Below are positions 36,726 through 50,098 of a stretch of DNA of 64,000 nucleotides, piece after piece; the first letter of the stretch is position 1, and each line of letters opens with the position of its first letter. The position numbers were made by a program, and so were the translations under genes. Origin of the DNA: Gordonia rubripertincta (GTDB taxonomy: Bacteria; Actinomycetota; Actinomycetes; Mycobacteriales; Mycobacteriaceae); contig NZ_CP136136.1 of NCBI RefSeq assembly GCF_038024875.1, positions 4,216,001 through 4,280,000 on the forward strand. The letters run 5' to 3'. The notes under the pieces were generated by a model. The model was not told the DNA's origin. It saw only the letters and a list, made by a program, of their open reading frames with translations, and ran no database searches.

Positions 36726-37135
36726 GGATTACCGTCACCGAGTTCATGACGCTCGACGGCGTCACCCAGGGTCCGGGGTCGGCCGACGAGGACACCTCCG
36801 GCGGCTTCACCGCCGGCGGGTGGCTCGTCCCGCACATGGACGCGACCTTCATCCGACAGGCATCGGAGTGGCTCGACCTGGCCGACGGACTACTGTTGGG
36901 GCGTCGGACCTATGAGGCCTTCGCGCGGGACTGGCCCGAGATCACCGACCCCGACGACCCGTTCACCGAGCGGATGAACAACCTACCCAAGTACGTCGTC
37001 AGCAGCACCCTCACCGAGCTCCCCTGGCAGCCTGCGACCCTCCTCGGTGGCGATGCGGCGAAGGCAGTGTCCGCGCTGCGATCGAAGCCGGGCCGCGAGG
37101 GCGTCGCCTCGGTGGTCGACGCACAGCGGAACTGA
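36722..37135 (+). pseudogene. Dihydrofolate-reductase-family (RibD C-terminal-like, YyaP type) gene, 3' truncated
   Basis: The product starts with the family N-terminus MRITVTEFMTLDGVTQGPG and has LLLGRRTYEAFA and NLPKYVVSSTL, then stops after 137 residues. Related proteins run to roughly 180-200 residues and continue with an HGSxxL strand and a DEL-hydrophobic-P-V-LGxGxxLF end. Here the reading diverges after SALRSKPGREG and ends four bases before the stop of the convergent, full-length rsmB C-terminus. There is no space for the missing part in any frame, so a deletion is likelier than a frameshift. The remnant may be non-functional. Confidence 0.7.
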
Positions 37136-37139
37136 ACGC

Positions 37140-38553
37140 CTAGTCCCGAGTGAGCGCCGCCAGGAACATCGCATCCGTGCCGTGGATGTGCGGCCACAGC
37201 TGAACGTGCGGTCCGTCGCCGAGGAGCTCCGGTCCGAGCTTGCCGACGGTCACCAACGGCCGGGCGTCGAGCTGACGGGCCCCGTCGATCGATGCCAGCA
37301 CGTCGGCGACGACCGCAGTGGTCTCCGCCGGATGCGGGGAACACGTCGAATAGACGACCACGCCACCGGGTTTGACGAGGCGCAACGCCTCGGTCAGCAG
37401 CTCCTTCTGCAGGACGACGAGCTCGTCGACGTCGGCAGGGGTTCGACGCCAACGGGATTCGGGGCGCCTGCGCAGCGAGCCGAGTCCGGAACAGGGCGCG
37501 TCGAGCAGGATGCGGTCGTATCCGGGTTCGAGACCGCTGGAGCGGGCGTCGGCGACGTGGATCGTCACCGGCAGGTCGCTGACCACCTTGCGGATCAACT
37601 CGGCGCGGTGCTTCGACACCTCGATCGCGTCCAGACGCGCAGCGTCGATCTCGGCGAGCGCACCGATCAGCGCGGCCTTACCTCCCGGACCGGCGCACAT
37701 GTCGAGCCAGCGGCCGGAGTCGTCGGCGACCTCGGCGACCGTGACCGCCCGCGCGATCAGCTGGCTGCCCTCGTCCTGAACACCGGCGTAGCCCTCGCGA
37801 ATCGCGTCGACGTCGCCGGGATCACCGCTGGGCAGGTACACGCAATAGGGAGAGAAGTTGCCTTCCTCTCCCCCGCTGGTCAGCGCCAGTTCCTCGGCGG
37901 TGATGTAACCGGGCCGGGCAACCAGGTGGACGGGCGGCCGTTCGTCGTCGGCGGCGAGCGCCGCCTGCAACTGACCGGCCGAACCGCCCAGCGCGTCCCG
38001 GAAGACCTCGGCGATCCAGCGAGGGTGCGCGTACTGGAAGGCCAGGTAGCCGACGAGATCCTCGGCAGGCGACGGTGCGAGCTCGTCGACCCACATCTCC
38101 TCGTCCTTCTGCGAGACCTTGCGCAGCACGGCATTCGCGAAACCCGAAGGGCCCATCCCGTTCTCGGAACGGACCAGGTCCACCGACGTCGACACCGCAG
38201 CATGGGAACCCACACGGGTGCGCAGCAACTGGTAGGCACCCCAATCGCAGCACATCGAGCACCGGGCCGTCGATCTCGTCGACGGGTCGCTTGGCCGCCG
38301 CGGCGATGACGGCATCGAGAAGGCCCTGGGCACGGGCGGTGCCGTAGGCGAGCTCGGTGGCGAAAGCCGCATCGCGACCCTCGATCTTTCGGTCCCGCAG
38401 CATCTTCGGGAGAACCAGGTTCGCGTACGCGTCACGCTCCCGGACCGCACGCAGGGTGTCACGGGCCGCGACGCGCGCCGGGTCCAGATCCTTCTGCCGG
38501 AACTTCGCGGAGTTGTCCCGCTTGCCCTGGCTGGGTCGGCGATCCGCACTCAT
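37140..38553 (-). pseudogene. rsmB: 16S rRNA m5C967 methyltransferase RsmB (Fmu/Sun) interrupted by one frameshift
   Basis: RsmB methylates C967 of 16S rRNA. The NusB-like N-terminal domain reads from ATG 38553 (MSADRRPSQGKRD ... PVLDVLRLG). It must then shift frame to continue with AYQLLRTRVGSHAAVSTSVDLV and the methyltransferase domain, with DMCAGPGGKAALIGAL, LLDAPCSGLGSLRRRPE and YSTCSPHPAE (catalytic cysteines present). The break is at the C run 38239-38242 on the plus strand; deleting one base joins the two frames exactly as the family requires. The span of 1414 bases is 3n+1 and would give 470 residues. ATG 38553 overlaps the fmt stop. A sequencing error is likely. Confidence 0.88.
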
Positions 38554-39509
38554 CCCAGTACCGTCCCATCGGTCAGTCGGGCGCCGCGCGCCCAGTCGGC
38601 GGCCGGCATCGGCTTCTTCCCCGGCGGTTGCACCGTGCCGAGTTTCACCGGCGTCGAACCGGTCCCGACGAACACCGCCTTCTTGGTCACCGCGATCGCC
38701 CCCGCGGGCAACGGCTCGGCACGAACCGGTTCCGGTAGCGACGCATCGTCCTCGGCGACGGGACGCACCGGGCCCACCTTGATCCGGGCGTCGTCGAGAC
38801 CCGTCCACGCCCCGGGAGCCGGTGTGTAGGCGCGGATGAGGCGATCGATGATGTGCGCGGGCAGATCCCAGCGGATGCGCGCATCCTCGACCTCGACTTT
38901 CGGCGCATGGCTGACGCCGGCCGCGGGTTGCGGTTCGGGGATGAGTTCCCCGGCCTCGATGCCGTCGAGCGTGTTGACGAGCAGGCCGGACCCGGCGTCG
39001 GCGAGACGTGCGAGCAGATCGCCGCTGGTGTCGGTGGGCCGGATGGTCTCGGTGAGGATTCCGAAGACGGGCCCGGTGTCCAGGCCCTTCTCGAGGCGGA
39101 ACGTGCTGGCACCGGTCACCTCGTCACCCGCGGCGATCGCGGCCTGCACCGGCGCCGCGCCGCGCCACGCGGGCAACACCGAGAAGTGCAGGTTGATCCA
39201 GCCATGGGTCGGGAGCGCCAGCAGATCCTCGGGTACGAGGCCGCCGTAGGCGACCACTGCCGCGCAGTCCGGCGCCCAGCGTCGCAACGTCTCGGCGACG
39301 TCGGGTTCGGACATGCGTCGGGGGGTGATCACCTCGAGGCCGTGCTCGTCGGCGAGCACGCCGATCGGTGACCGCACCACCTTGCGACCACGACCCGACA
39401 CCGCGTCGGGCCGGGTGATGACGCCGACGACCTCGTGCGACAGCGAGTCGAGAAGGGCCTGCAACGACGGCACGGCCACCTCGGGGGTGCCGGCGAAAAC
39501 GATGCGCAT
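38550..39509 (-). CDS. fmt: Methionyl-tRNA formyltransferase
   Basis: Formylates initiator Met-tRNA using 10-formyl-THF. The 319-residue protein has the N-terminal MRIVFAGTPEVAVPSL, the active-site segment INLHFSVLPAWRGAAPVQAAIAAGD with catalytic Asn/His, and the C-terminal domain RAYTPAPGAW. It begins directly next to the priA stop with no spacer and ends in an overlap with rsmB, as in the conserved priA-fmt-rsmB order. Confidence 0.96.
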   Translation of the reverse strand: MRIVFAGTPEVAVPSLQALLDSLSHEVVGVITRPDAVSGRGRKVVRSPIGVLADEHGLEVITPRRMSEPDVAETLRRWAPDCAAVVAYGGLVPEDLLALPTHGWINLHFSVLPAWRGAAPVQAAIAAGDEVTGASTFRLEKGLDTGPVFGILTETIRPTDTSGDLLARLADAGSGLLVNTLDGIEAGELIPEPQPAAGVSHAPKVEVEDARIRWDLPAHIIDRLIRAYTPAPGAWTGLDDARIKVGPVRPVAEDDASLPEPVRAEPLPAGAIAVTKKAVFVGTGSTPVKLGTVQPPGKKPMPAADWARGARLTDGTVLG

Positions 39510-41477
39510 TCATCCGATCGTAGGCGGGTCCACCTGGACCCGGATCGGCCCGGTCTGCCGGTGCGTGTTGCGCCGCGCCTGCCCGGCGGCGAGAGCCTGC
39601 GCCAGGAGTCGGCCGTGCTTGCGCGGCAACCGCACCAGGATGCGGTCCATCTCGTCGTCCGCGGCGGCCTCCCACTCGGCGCTACCGGCCGGCGGTCGCA
39701 CCCCGGGCGGAAGTGGCACCGGTCCGAGAACGTCCGCACCCTCGGGAAGTTCGAGGTGTTCGACGAAGTCGGTGATGACCTGCGTGGGTCCGTCGACCGA
39801 GGCCATCGTGACCGCCGGCGGGAACCCGAGTTCGACGCGCTGGTTCAGCTGGAGCAATGCGAATCCGACCGGGTCCCAACGGATCAGGGCCTGGACGGGA
39901 GCGAGGGTCGAGTCGGCGACGATGACCACGCGGCCGCCCTCGCCGTGCGGCCGAACCATGCCGGCCAGCGCCATCCAGCGTCGGACGGCGTGTTCTTCGG
40001 CGCGCAGATCGGCGCGGTCGAGTTGTGCCCAGGTGTCGACGACGATCGCCGCGCCGTAACCGTCCGGGGCGACCGGTTCGGCGCCCGGTGTCGCGACGAC
40101 GAGCCGTGCGCCCGGTTCGATCTCGTCGATGATGGAGTCGCCGCCGCTCGTGTGGACCGGCACGCCCGCGAAGGCGCGTCCGAGTTCCTCGGCGGTGCGT
40201 CGGGCGCCGGTGACCGTCGCACGCACTTTCGTGTTGCCGCACTCGGGACAGCGGAAGGTCGGCTCCGGACGACCGCACCAGCGGCAACTCAGACGCTGGT
40301 TCCCGTCCATCTGCAGCGGTCCGTTGCAAGCGCGGCAACGAGCGTGCTCACGACAGCGGGTGCACGCCAGCGACGGCACGTAACCGCGACGCGGGACGCT
40401 GAACACCACCGGCCGGCCGGCGGCGAACGCCGAACGTGCGGCGTCGAAGGCGACCTCGGGGACTCGCGCGGACCTCGCCATCGGATCGCGGGCGATCTGG
40501 CGGTCGTCGTCGGAGATGGCCTGTACGCGCGGGCTTCGGTGACGGACGAGCGGACGATCGGCGACGAGGTCGTGTGCCCACCCCGATGCCACGAGGGCCT
40601 GTGCCTCCGCGGTCCGGGCGAAGCCGCCGAGGACGAGTCCGCAGCGTTCCTGATGCGACCGCAGTACCGCGACCTCGCGCGGGTGCGGGTACGGCGCGCG
40701 CGGATCGGCCATGCTGTCATCGCCGTCGTCCCAGACGACGACGAGACCGAGGTCGCGAACGGGGGCGAACACCGCACTGCGCGTGCCGATCACGAGTTTC
40801 GCCGCACCGCGTCGTGCGGCGAGCCAGCGCCGATACCGGGCGGTGGGTCCGAGTCCGGCCGCCAGCGCCACCCCCTGATCGCCGATGAGTGGTTCGCATT
40901 CCGCCCAGACCCGGTCGAGGTCGCGTTGGTCGGGCACGACGATGATGCAGCCGCGGCCGGCCGCCAGGGTCGTCGCGGCGAGTTCGGCGAGCCGGCGGGG
41001 CCAGTCCTCCCCCGGCAGCGCCTGCCACGCAGCACGCGGGTGGCCACCGTCGGCGATCGCCTCGAAGAACGACTCGGCCAGCGGATAGCGTCGCCACGCC
41101 TCGAGGTCCGGGGCCTCGACGACGGTCGTCGGTTCCGGCGTCGTCTCCTTCTCGGTCCGCGCATGCCGGGGCGGGATGGCCAGCCGGACAACATCTCCCA
41201 TGGTGCCCGCATAGCGATCGGCGACGGCGCGGCACAGCGATGCCAGTTCCGGCGACAGGACAGGCTCGGCCGAGACGACACGATCGAGCCAACCCAGCTT
41301 GCCGGGGTGATCGCTCTTCTCGATGCGGTCGAGCAGGAACCCGTCGATCAGCCGACCGGCGAACCGAACGCGGACCCGCACCCCCGGGACCGCCGTCGCA
41401 TCCTGATCGGAGTCGATCAGGTAGTCGAACGGTCGATCGAGGTGTGCGAGTCCGAGAATGGGCAGCACACGGGCCAC
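39510..41477 (-). CDS. priA: Primosomal protein N' (PriA), actinobacterial form lacking Walker A
   Basis: PriA recognises stalled forks and helps reload the replisome. The 655-residue product has the 3'-DNA-binding N-terminus (PGVRVRVRFAGRLIDGFLL) and the eight-cysteine zinc region running from CTRCREHARC through CPECGNTK. The segment where other PriA proteins have a GxxGSGKT loop instead reads LAATTLAAGRGCIIVVPDQRD, so ATP-driven helicase activity is not expected. GTG 41477 is the only good start after the in-frame metK stop. Confidence 0.93.
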   Translation of the reverse strand: MARVLPILGLAHLDRPFDYLIDSDQDATAVPGVRVRVRFAGRLIDGFLLDRIEKSDHPGKLGWLDRVVSAEPVLSPELASLCRAVADRYAGTMGDVVRLAIPPRHARTEKETTPEPTTVVEAPDLEAWRRYPLAESFFEAIADGGHPRAAWQALPGEDWPRRLAELAATTLAAGRGCIIVVPDQRDLDRVWAECEPLIGDQGVALAAGLGPTARYRRWLAARRGAAKLVIGTRSAVFAPVRDLGLVVVWDDGDDSMADPRAPYPHPREVAVLRSHQERCGLVLGGFARTAEAQALVASGWAHDLVADRPLVRHRSPRVQAISDDDRQIARDPMARSARVPEVAFDAARSAFAAGRPVVFSVPRRGYVPSLACTRCREHARCRACNGPLQMDGNQRLSCRWCGRPEPTFRCPECGNTKVRATVTGARRTAEELGRAFAGVPVHTSGGDSIIDEIEPGARLVVATPGAEPVAPDGYGAAIVVDTWAQLDRADLRAEEHAVRRWMALAGMVRPHGEGGRVVIVADSTLAPVQALIRWDPVGFALLQLNQRVELGFPPAVTMASVDGPTQVITDFVEHLELPEGADVLGPVPLPPGVRPPAGSAEWEAAADDEMDRILVRLPRKHGRLLAQALAAGQARRNTHRQTGPIRVQVDPPTIG

Positions 41478-41537
41478 CGGCAGCGAATCAGCCGGGACCC
41501 GTGCGCCTTTCGGGGGCAGGGACTGCGCCCGTCGGGG

Positions 41538-42746
<1,209 letters not shown>

Positions 42747-42849
42747 CAGATCCTCTCGAGATCTCGCGCGCGGATGGTTCCGGCGCCGTTTGGCAGGTGT
42801 ACGGCCAGTCGTGGTGGCCGGTGGAGTCAGTTCAAAACTACGGTGCCGC

Positions 42850-44109
42850 TCAGGCCCCCCGACCATCAGGCACCAGTTGACGCACTTCGTCAAGTATCCG
42901 ACTCGACATGAGTGTTTTCGACCCGAAGGGCAGCGCGGTCTCGTCGCCCTTGGCCGACAGCAGCCAGCCGGTGTTGTCCTCCGTGCCGAACGCCTTGCCG
43001 TCGCCGACGGCGTTCACCACCAGCAGGTCACATCCCTTGCGGGCGAGTTTCGCGCGGCCGTGGTCGAGGACCCCGCCCGTCTCGTCACCGGTCTCGGCGG
43101 CGAATCCGACGATGACGGTCTCGGCCGGAATCCGACCGTCGTCGCGTGCTTCGACGAGCCCGCGGAGGATGTCGGGGTTGGTGGTCAGCTCGATCGGGGC
43201 CGGGCCCTGGTCGCCCTTCTTGATCTTGGCGTCGGCCACCGCGACGGGACGGAAGTCGGCGACGGCGGCGGCCATGATGACGACATCGGCGTCGGCCGCG
43301 CGTTTGGTCATCTCCTCCGCGAGTTCCTGGGCGGTCGAGATCCGCACGATCTGCACGCCGGCGGGATCGCCCGGATCAGCGGTCGAACCGGCGACGACGG
43401 TGACGCTCGCGCCGCGCTGCGCGGCCGCACGGGCCAGCGCGAAGCCCTGCTTGCCGGAGCTGTGATTGCCCAGGTAGCGGACGGGGTCGAGCGGCTCGCG
43501 GGTGCCACCGGCGCTGATCAGCACGCGGACACCGGCGAGGTCGTAGGGCAACGCCTCGGGGCGGTCGAGGAGCAGTTCACCGACGAGGGCGATCTCCTGC
43601 GGATCCGGCAGCCGGCCGCGACCGGAGTCGGTTCCGGTGAGCCGGCCGGACGCCGGGGTCATGACCGTCGATCCCTGTGCGCGCAGCGTCGCGATGTTGG
43701 CCTGGGTGGCCGGGTGCTCCCACATCTCGGTGTGCATGGCCGGCACGAAGAGCACCGGGCACCGCACGGTGAGCAGCGATGCGGTGAGAAGGTCGTCGGC
43801 GCGCCCCTGAGCGGCGCGCGCCATGAGGTCCGCCGTCGCCGGCGCGATGATCACGAGGTCGGCGCCCTGGCCCAGACGCACGTGCGCGACCTCGTCGACG
43901 TCGTCGAAGACGGTGGTGCTGACCGGATTGCCGCTGAGCGCCTCGAAGGTCGCCTTGCCGACGAACTTGAGCGCGGCGGAGGTCGGCACCACGCGGACCT
44001 CGTGCCCGGACTCGGTGAAGTGGCGGATCACCGAGCACACCTTGTATGCGGCGATACCTCCACCGACGCCGATGAGGATGCGGCGTCGTGTCTTGGTCGG
44101 TGTGGTCAT
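42850..44109 (-). CDS. coaBC: Phosphopantothenoylcysteine decarboxylase/synthase CoaBC (Dfp)
   Basis: Two steps of coenzyme A synthesis. The N-terminal flavoprotein decarboxylase domain has VGGGIAAYKV, the catalytic histidine in DVDEVAHVRLG and the PAMHTEMWEHPA clamp. The C-terminal CTP-dependent synthetase has ISAGGTREPLDPVRYLGNHSSGKQG and the DLLVVNAV motif. At 419 residues it is of usual length. It starts 13 bases after rpoZ. Confidence 0.96.
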   Translation of the reverse strand: MTTPTKTRRRILIGVGGGIAAYKVCSVIRHFTESGHEVRVVPTSAALKFVGKATFEALSGNPVSTTVFDDVDEVAHVRLGQGADLVIIAPATADLMARAAQGRADDLLTASLLTVRCPVLFVPAMHTEMWEHPATQANIATLRAQGSTVMTPASGRLTGTDSGRGRLPDPQEIALVGELLLDRPEALPYDLAGVRVLISAGGTREPLDPVRYLGNHSSGKQGFALARAAAQRGASVTVVAGSTADPGDPAGVQIVRISTAQELAEEMTKRAADADVVIMAAAVADFRPVAVADAKIKKGDQGPAPIELTTNPDILRGLVEARDDGRIPAETVIVGFAAETGDETGGVLDHGRAKLARKGCDLLVVNAVGDGKAFGTEDNTGWLLSAKGDETALPFGSKTLMSSRILDEVRQLVPDGRGA

Positions 44110-44122
44110 CCCGACGCCGAGG

Positions 44123-44422
44123 CTATTCGCCCTCGGTGTGCTCGAGCAGGTCGGAGTGGATCTCGCGCATCGCGATCGACAGCGGCTTCTCCTGGAGGCC
44201 GGGCTCGACCAGCGGGCCGACGTACTCGAGGATGCCGTCGCCGAGCTGGTTGTAGTAGTCGTTGATCTGGCGGGCGCGCTTGGCCGCGTAGATGACGAGG
44301 GCGTACTTCGACGAGGCGCGGTCGAGGAGATCGTCGATCGGCGGATTGGTGATACCCAGCGGCGTGTCGTATGCCGGTGCGTCGGCGATCTCGGTGATGT
44401 CGAAATTGGTCGGGGTGGTCAC
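44123..44422 (-). CDS. rpoZ: DNA-directed RNA polymerase omega subunit
   Basis: Omega stabilises the beta-prime subunit during assembly. The 99-residue protein shows ITNPPIDDLLDRASSKYALVIYAAKRARQINDYY, the conserved helix of the family. It lies 41 bases after gmk and just before coaBC, the order seen in mycobacteria. Confidence 0.95.
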   Translation of the reverse strand: MTTPTNFDITEIADAPAYDTPLGITNPPIDDLLDRASSKYALVIYAAKRARQINDYYNQLGDGILEYVGPLVEPGLQEKPLSIAMREIHSDLLEHTEGE

Positions 44423-44463
44423 ACAAACTCCTGCGTCGAGGTCTGGGATGTCAGAAAGGCTGG

Positions 44464-45093
44464 TCAGGTCGCGGGCGCGGTGGGCTGTTCAGGTCCGACC
44501 AGCAAGGATACCAAGTCCGAGGCCGCTCGGTCGACTTCGCTGTTCACGATGACGTGGTCGAACTCGTCTCGCGCGGCCATCTCGACCTTTGCGGTGGCCA
44601 GGCGGCGCTCGATCGCCTCGGGGCTCTCGGTGCCGCGACCGGTCAGCCGGGCCACCAGTTCGTCCCAGCTCGGCGGCGCGAGGAAGACGGTGGTCGCCTC
44701 CGGGAGTCGGCTGACGACGTTGCGCGCACCGACGAGGTCGACCTCCACCAGCACGGGCTTGCCGGCCTCCAGAGCGGCGAGGACGGGCGCGAGCGGCGTA
44801 CCCGATCGCTGCAGGCCACCGTGGATCTCCGCCCACTCCAGGAGTTCGTCACCGGCGATCATCGCGTCGAACTGCTCGGCGGACACGAAGTGGTAGTCGC
44901 GGCCGTCGACCTCACCGGGACGCGGTGCGCGGGTGGTCGCCGAGACGCTGAAATACAGGTCGGGCAACGCGGCGCGCACCCTGGCGACCACGGTGGACTT
45001 GCCGACGGCCGAGGGGCCGACCAAGACAATCAGTCGACCCCTCGTGCGTGCGGCTCCCGCGGTATCCGGCCGGTTGGTCACCGCCGGTCCCAC
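44464..45093 (-). CDS. gmk: Guanylate kinase
   Basis: Phosphorylates GMP to GDP. The 209-residue P-loop protein has LIVLVGPSAVGKSTVV near residue 22, the GMP-binding SVSATTRAPRPGEVDGRDYHFV and the lid VTVFLAPPSWDEL-like segment. GTG 45093 is the annotated start; GTG 45081 would remove four residues from a variable leader. It follows mihF by 40 bases. Confidence 0.95.
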   Translation of the reverse strand: MGPAVTNRPDTAGAARTRGRLIVLVGPSAVGKSTVVARVRAALPDLYFSVSATTRAPRPGEVDGRDYHFVSAEQFDAMIAGDELLEWAEIHGGLQRSGTPLAPVLAALEAGKPVLVEVDLVGARNVVSRLPEATTVFLAPPSWDELVARLTGRGTESPEAIERRLATAKVEMAARDEFDHVIVNSEVDRAASDLVSLLVGPEQPTAPAT

Positions 45094-45133
45094 GAGCTCG
45101 TCACGCTGCCGTGTTCGGTTGCGATGCTCACGC

Positions 45134-45448
45134 TCAGGAGCTGAACTTCTCGAGCAGAGCCTTGCGCTGACGGTCGCCGAGACCGCGCAGGCGGCGGGTC
45201 GGAGCGATCTCCAGCTCGGTCATGATCTCCTGAGCCTTGACCTTGCCGACCTTGGGAAGGGCCTCGAGCAGCGCCGAGACCTTCATCTTGCCCAGGATCT
45301 CGTCATTCTCGGCATCCTTGAGCACCTGCTGGAGATCGGTGCCACCGCGCTTCAGGCGCTCCTTGAGCTCCGCGCGGACGCGACGAGCGGCAGCTGCCTT
45401 CTCCAACGCAGCGGCGCGCTGCTCGTCAGTCAACTGGGGAAGGGCCAC
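45134..45448 (-). CDS. mihF: Integration host factor MihF (actinobacterial)
   Basis: MihF/sIHF is a small nucleoid-associated DNA-binding protein, unrelated in fold to enterobacterial IHF and essential in mycobacteria. The 104-residue product begins VALPQLTDEQRAAALEKAAAARRVRAELKERLKRG and ends with the helix-two-turn-helix region LPKVGKVKAQEIMTELEIAPTRRLRGLGDRQRKALLEKF. GTG 45448 is set by homology and by GGAGG five bases upstream. It heads the unit mihF-gmk-rpoZ-coaBC. Confidence 0.95.
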   Translation of the reverse strand: MALPQLTDEQRAAALEKAAAARRVRAELKERLKRGGTDLQQVLKDAENDEILGKMKVSALLEALPKVGKVKAQEIMTELEIAPTRRLRGLGDRQRKALLEKFSS

Positions 45449-45920
45449 GGGTTCCTCCGTCTTTCGTTCTTGATTGGGACTGTCATCGTCCGCCCTGAGG
45501 CGTCCGACGGCTGTTGCCACACTGGTGGGGCTGCGTCGTCTTCGCAACGATGCGGTCGGGTGGGGTACCCGTCCGGCACCACCGATTGTTGGCGGCGAAT
45601 GCGACCGTACCGACGTGAGCAGGCATTTGCGAGCGCGACCCCCCGTTTTCGCGGTGTTTTCTCATGTTGTAGTGCACCGCAGTGGTTCGCTCCGCCGCCT
45701 CGACGCGTCACTCATCTTCGCAACGCTCTGACTACGGCTTTTGCAACGAAGCCGCAGGTCACGGCAGTGACACTGTCGGCGGAGGTCGATAGCAATGCGA
45801 AATACCCGCGATCGCGCGATTCACGCGCTGAGACGGGTGTGACTGGAGTGATGTGACCAGATCCGCCCGGAATTCGATCGCAGTTCGAGCGTGTCGCGTG
45901 CTCCCCCGGACGCCTCGGCG
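45449..45920. other. 472-base gene-free stretch between pyrF and mihF
   Basis: No open frame here has the composition or conservation of a gene, and no tRNA or riboswitch was recognised. It holds the mihF promoter region on the minus strand and the end of the pyr operon. In M. tuberculosis a PE/PPE pair lies at this place. Local composition is more AT-rich around 45640-45680. Confidence 0.6.
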
Positions 45921-46762
45921 TCAGCCGAGCGCGGCCTCGACCTCGTCCCGGGCCTGTACGAACGCGTCCCTCAGTGCGGCGACGTCGGGACCTGCCCGCA
46001 GCACGCCGCGCGAACTCGCCGGCAGAACCCAGGCGGGATCGGCACCGTCGAAGACCACCTTCAGGTCCTCGGCGGTGGCTCCCTGAGCACCCAGGCCGGG
46101 TGCCAGGATCGGACCGTTCAGGTCGGCGAGATCGAGTCCGTGCTCACGGGTGGCGCCCACGACGAGACCCACCGTGGCCGTGCCGTCGGCGTTCTCGGCC
46201 GCGGCGGCGTCGACGATGGACTGGGCGACCGTCCGCTCCCCTGTCACCGTCGACGATGTCAGGGCCTTCTGCACGACGCCGCCCTCCGGGTTCGACGTAC
46301 GGGCGAGGACGAACACGCCGCGCTGCCCCGCACGCGCCAGATCCAGGGCCGGGCGCAGCGACTCGTACCCGAGGTAGGGCGACGCGGTCACCGAGTCGGC
46401 GCACAGCGGCGAGGCATCGGCCAGCCAGGCCTGCGCGTAGGCAGACATGGTCGAGCCGATGTCACCGCGTTTGGCGTCGGCGATCACCACGGCACCGGCC
46501 TCGCGGCAACCCGCGATGACCCGTTCGAGCACTGCGAAACCCGCGGAACCGAACGGCTCGAAGAAGGCGACCTGCGGTTTGATGACCGCCGCCACCGGGG
46601 CCAGCGCCTCGACGCAGATGTCGGCGAAACGCGACAACCCGTCGACGGACACGTCCAGACCCCAGTCGGTCAGCAGCGCCGCATGCGGGTCGATGCCCGC
46701 GCACAGGCGTCCGCGTTCGGCCGTCACCTGCCGGTAGCGGGCGCCGAAGCCGGACGCTCCCG

Positions 46763-46766
<4 letters not shown>
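45921..46766 (-). CDS. pyrF: Orotidine 5'-phosphate decarboxylase (mycobacterial type)
   Basis: Last step of UMP synthesis. The 281-residue protein belongs to the longer PyrF subgroup: LCAGIDPHAALLTDWGL at the N-terminus, the catalytic lysine in VIADAKRGDIGSTMSAYA and the phosphate-binding loop near LAPGLGAQGAT. Its start overlaps the carB stop (ATGA). It is the last gene of pyrR-pyrB-pyrC-PH-carA-carB-pyrF. Confidence 0.95.

Positions 46767-50097
<3,331 letters not shown>

Positions 50098-50098
<1 letters not shown>

Noticed and set aside
42747..42849. A SAM riboswitch upstream of metK
   Set aside because: The 100-base leader lacks the conserved core of the SAM families I know.
45449..45920. 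Small genes or a PE/PPE remnant between pyrF and mihF
   Set aside because: Short frames here have no ribosome site, no family motif and inconsistent codon composition.
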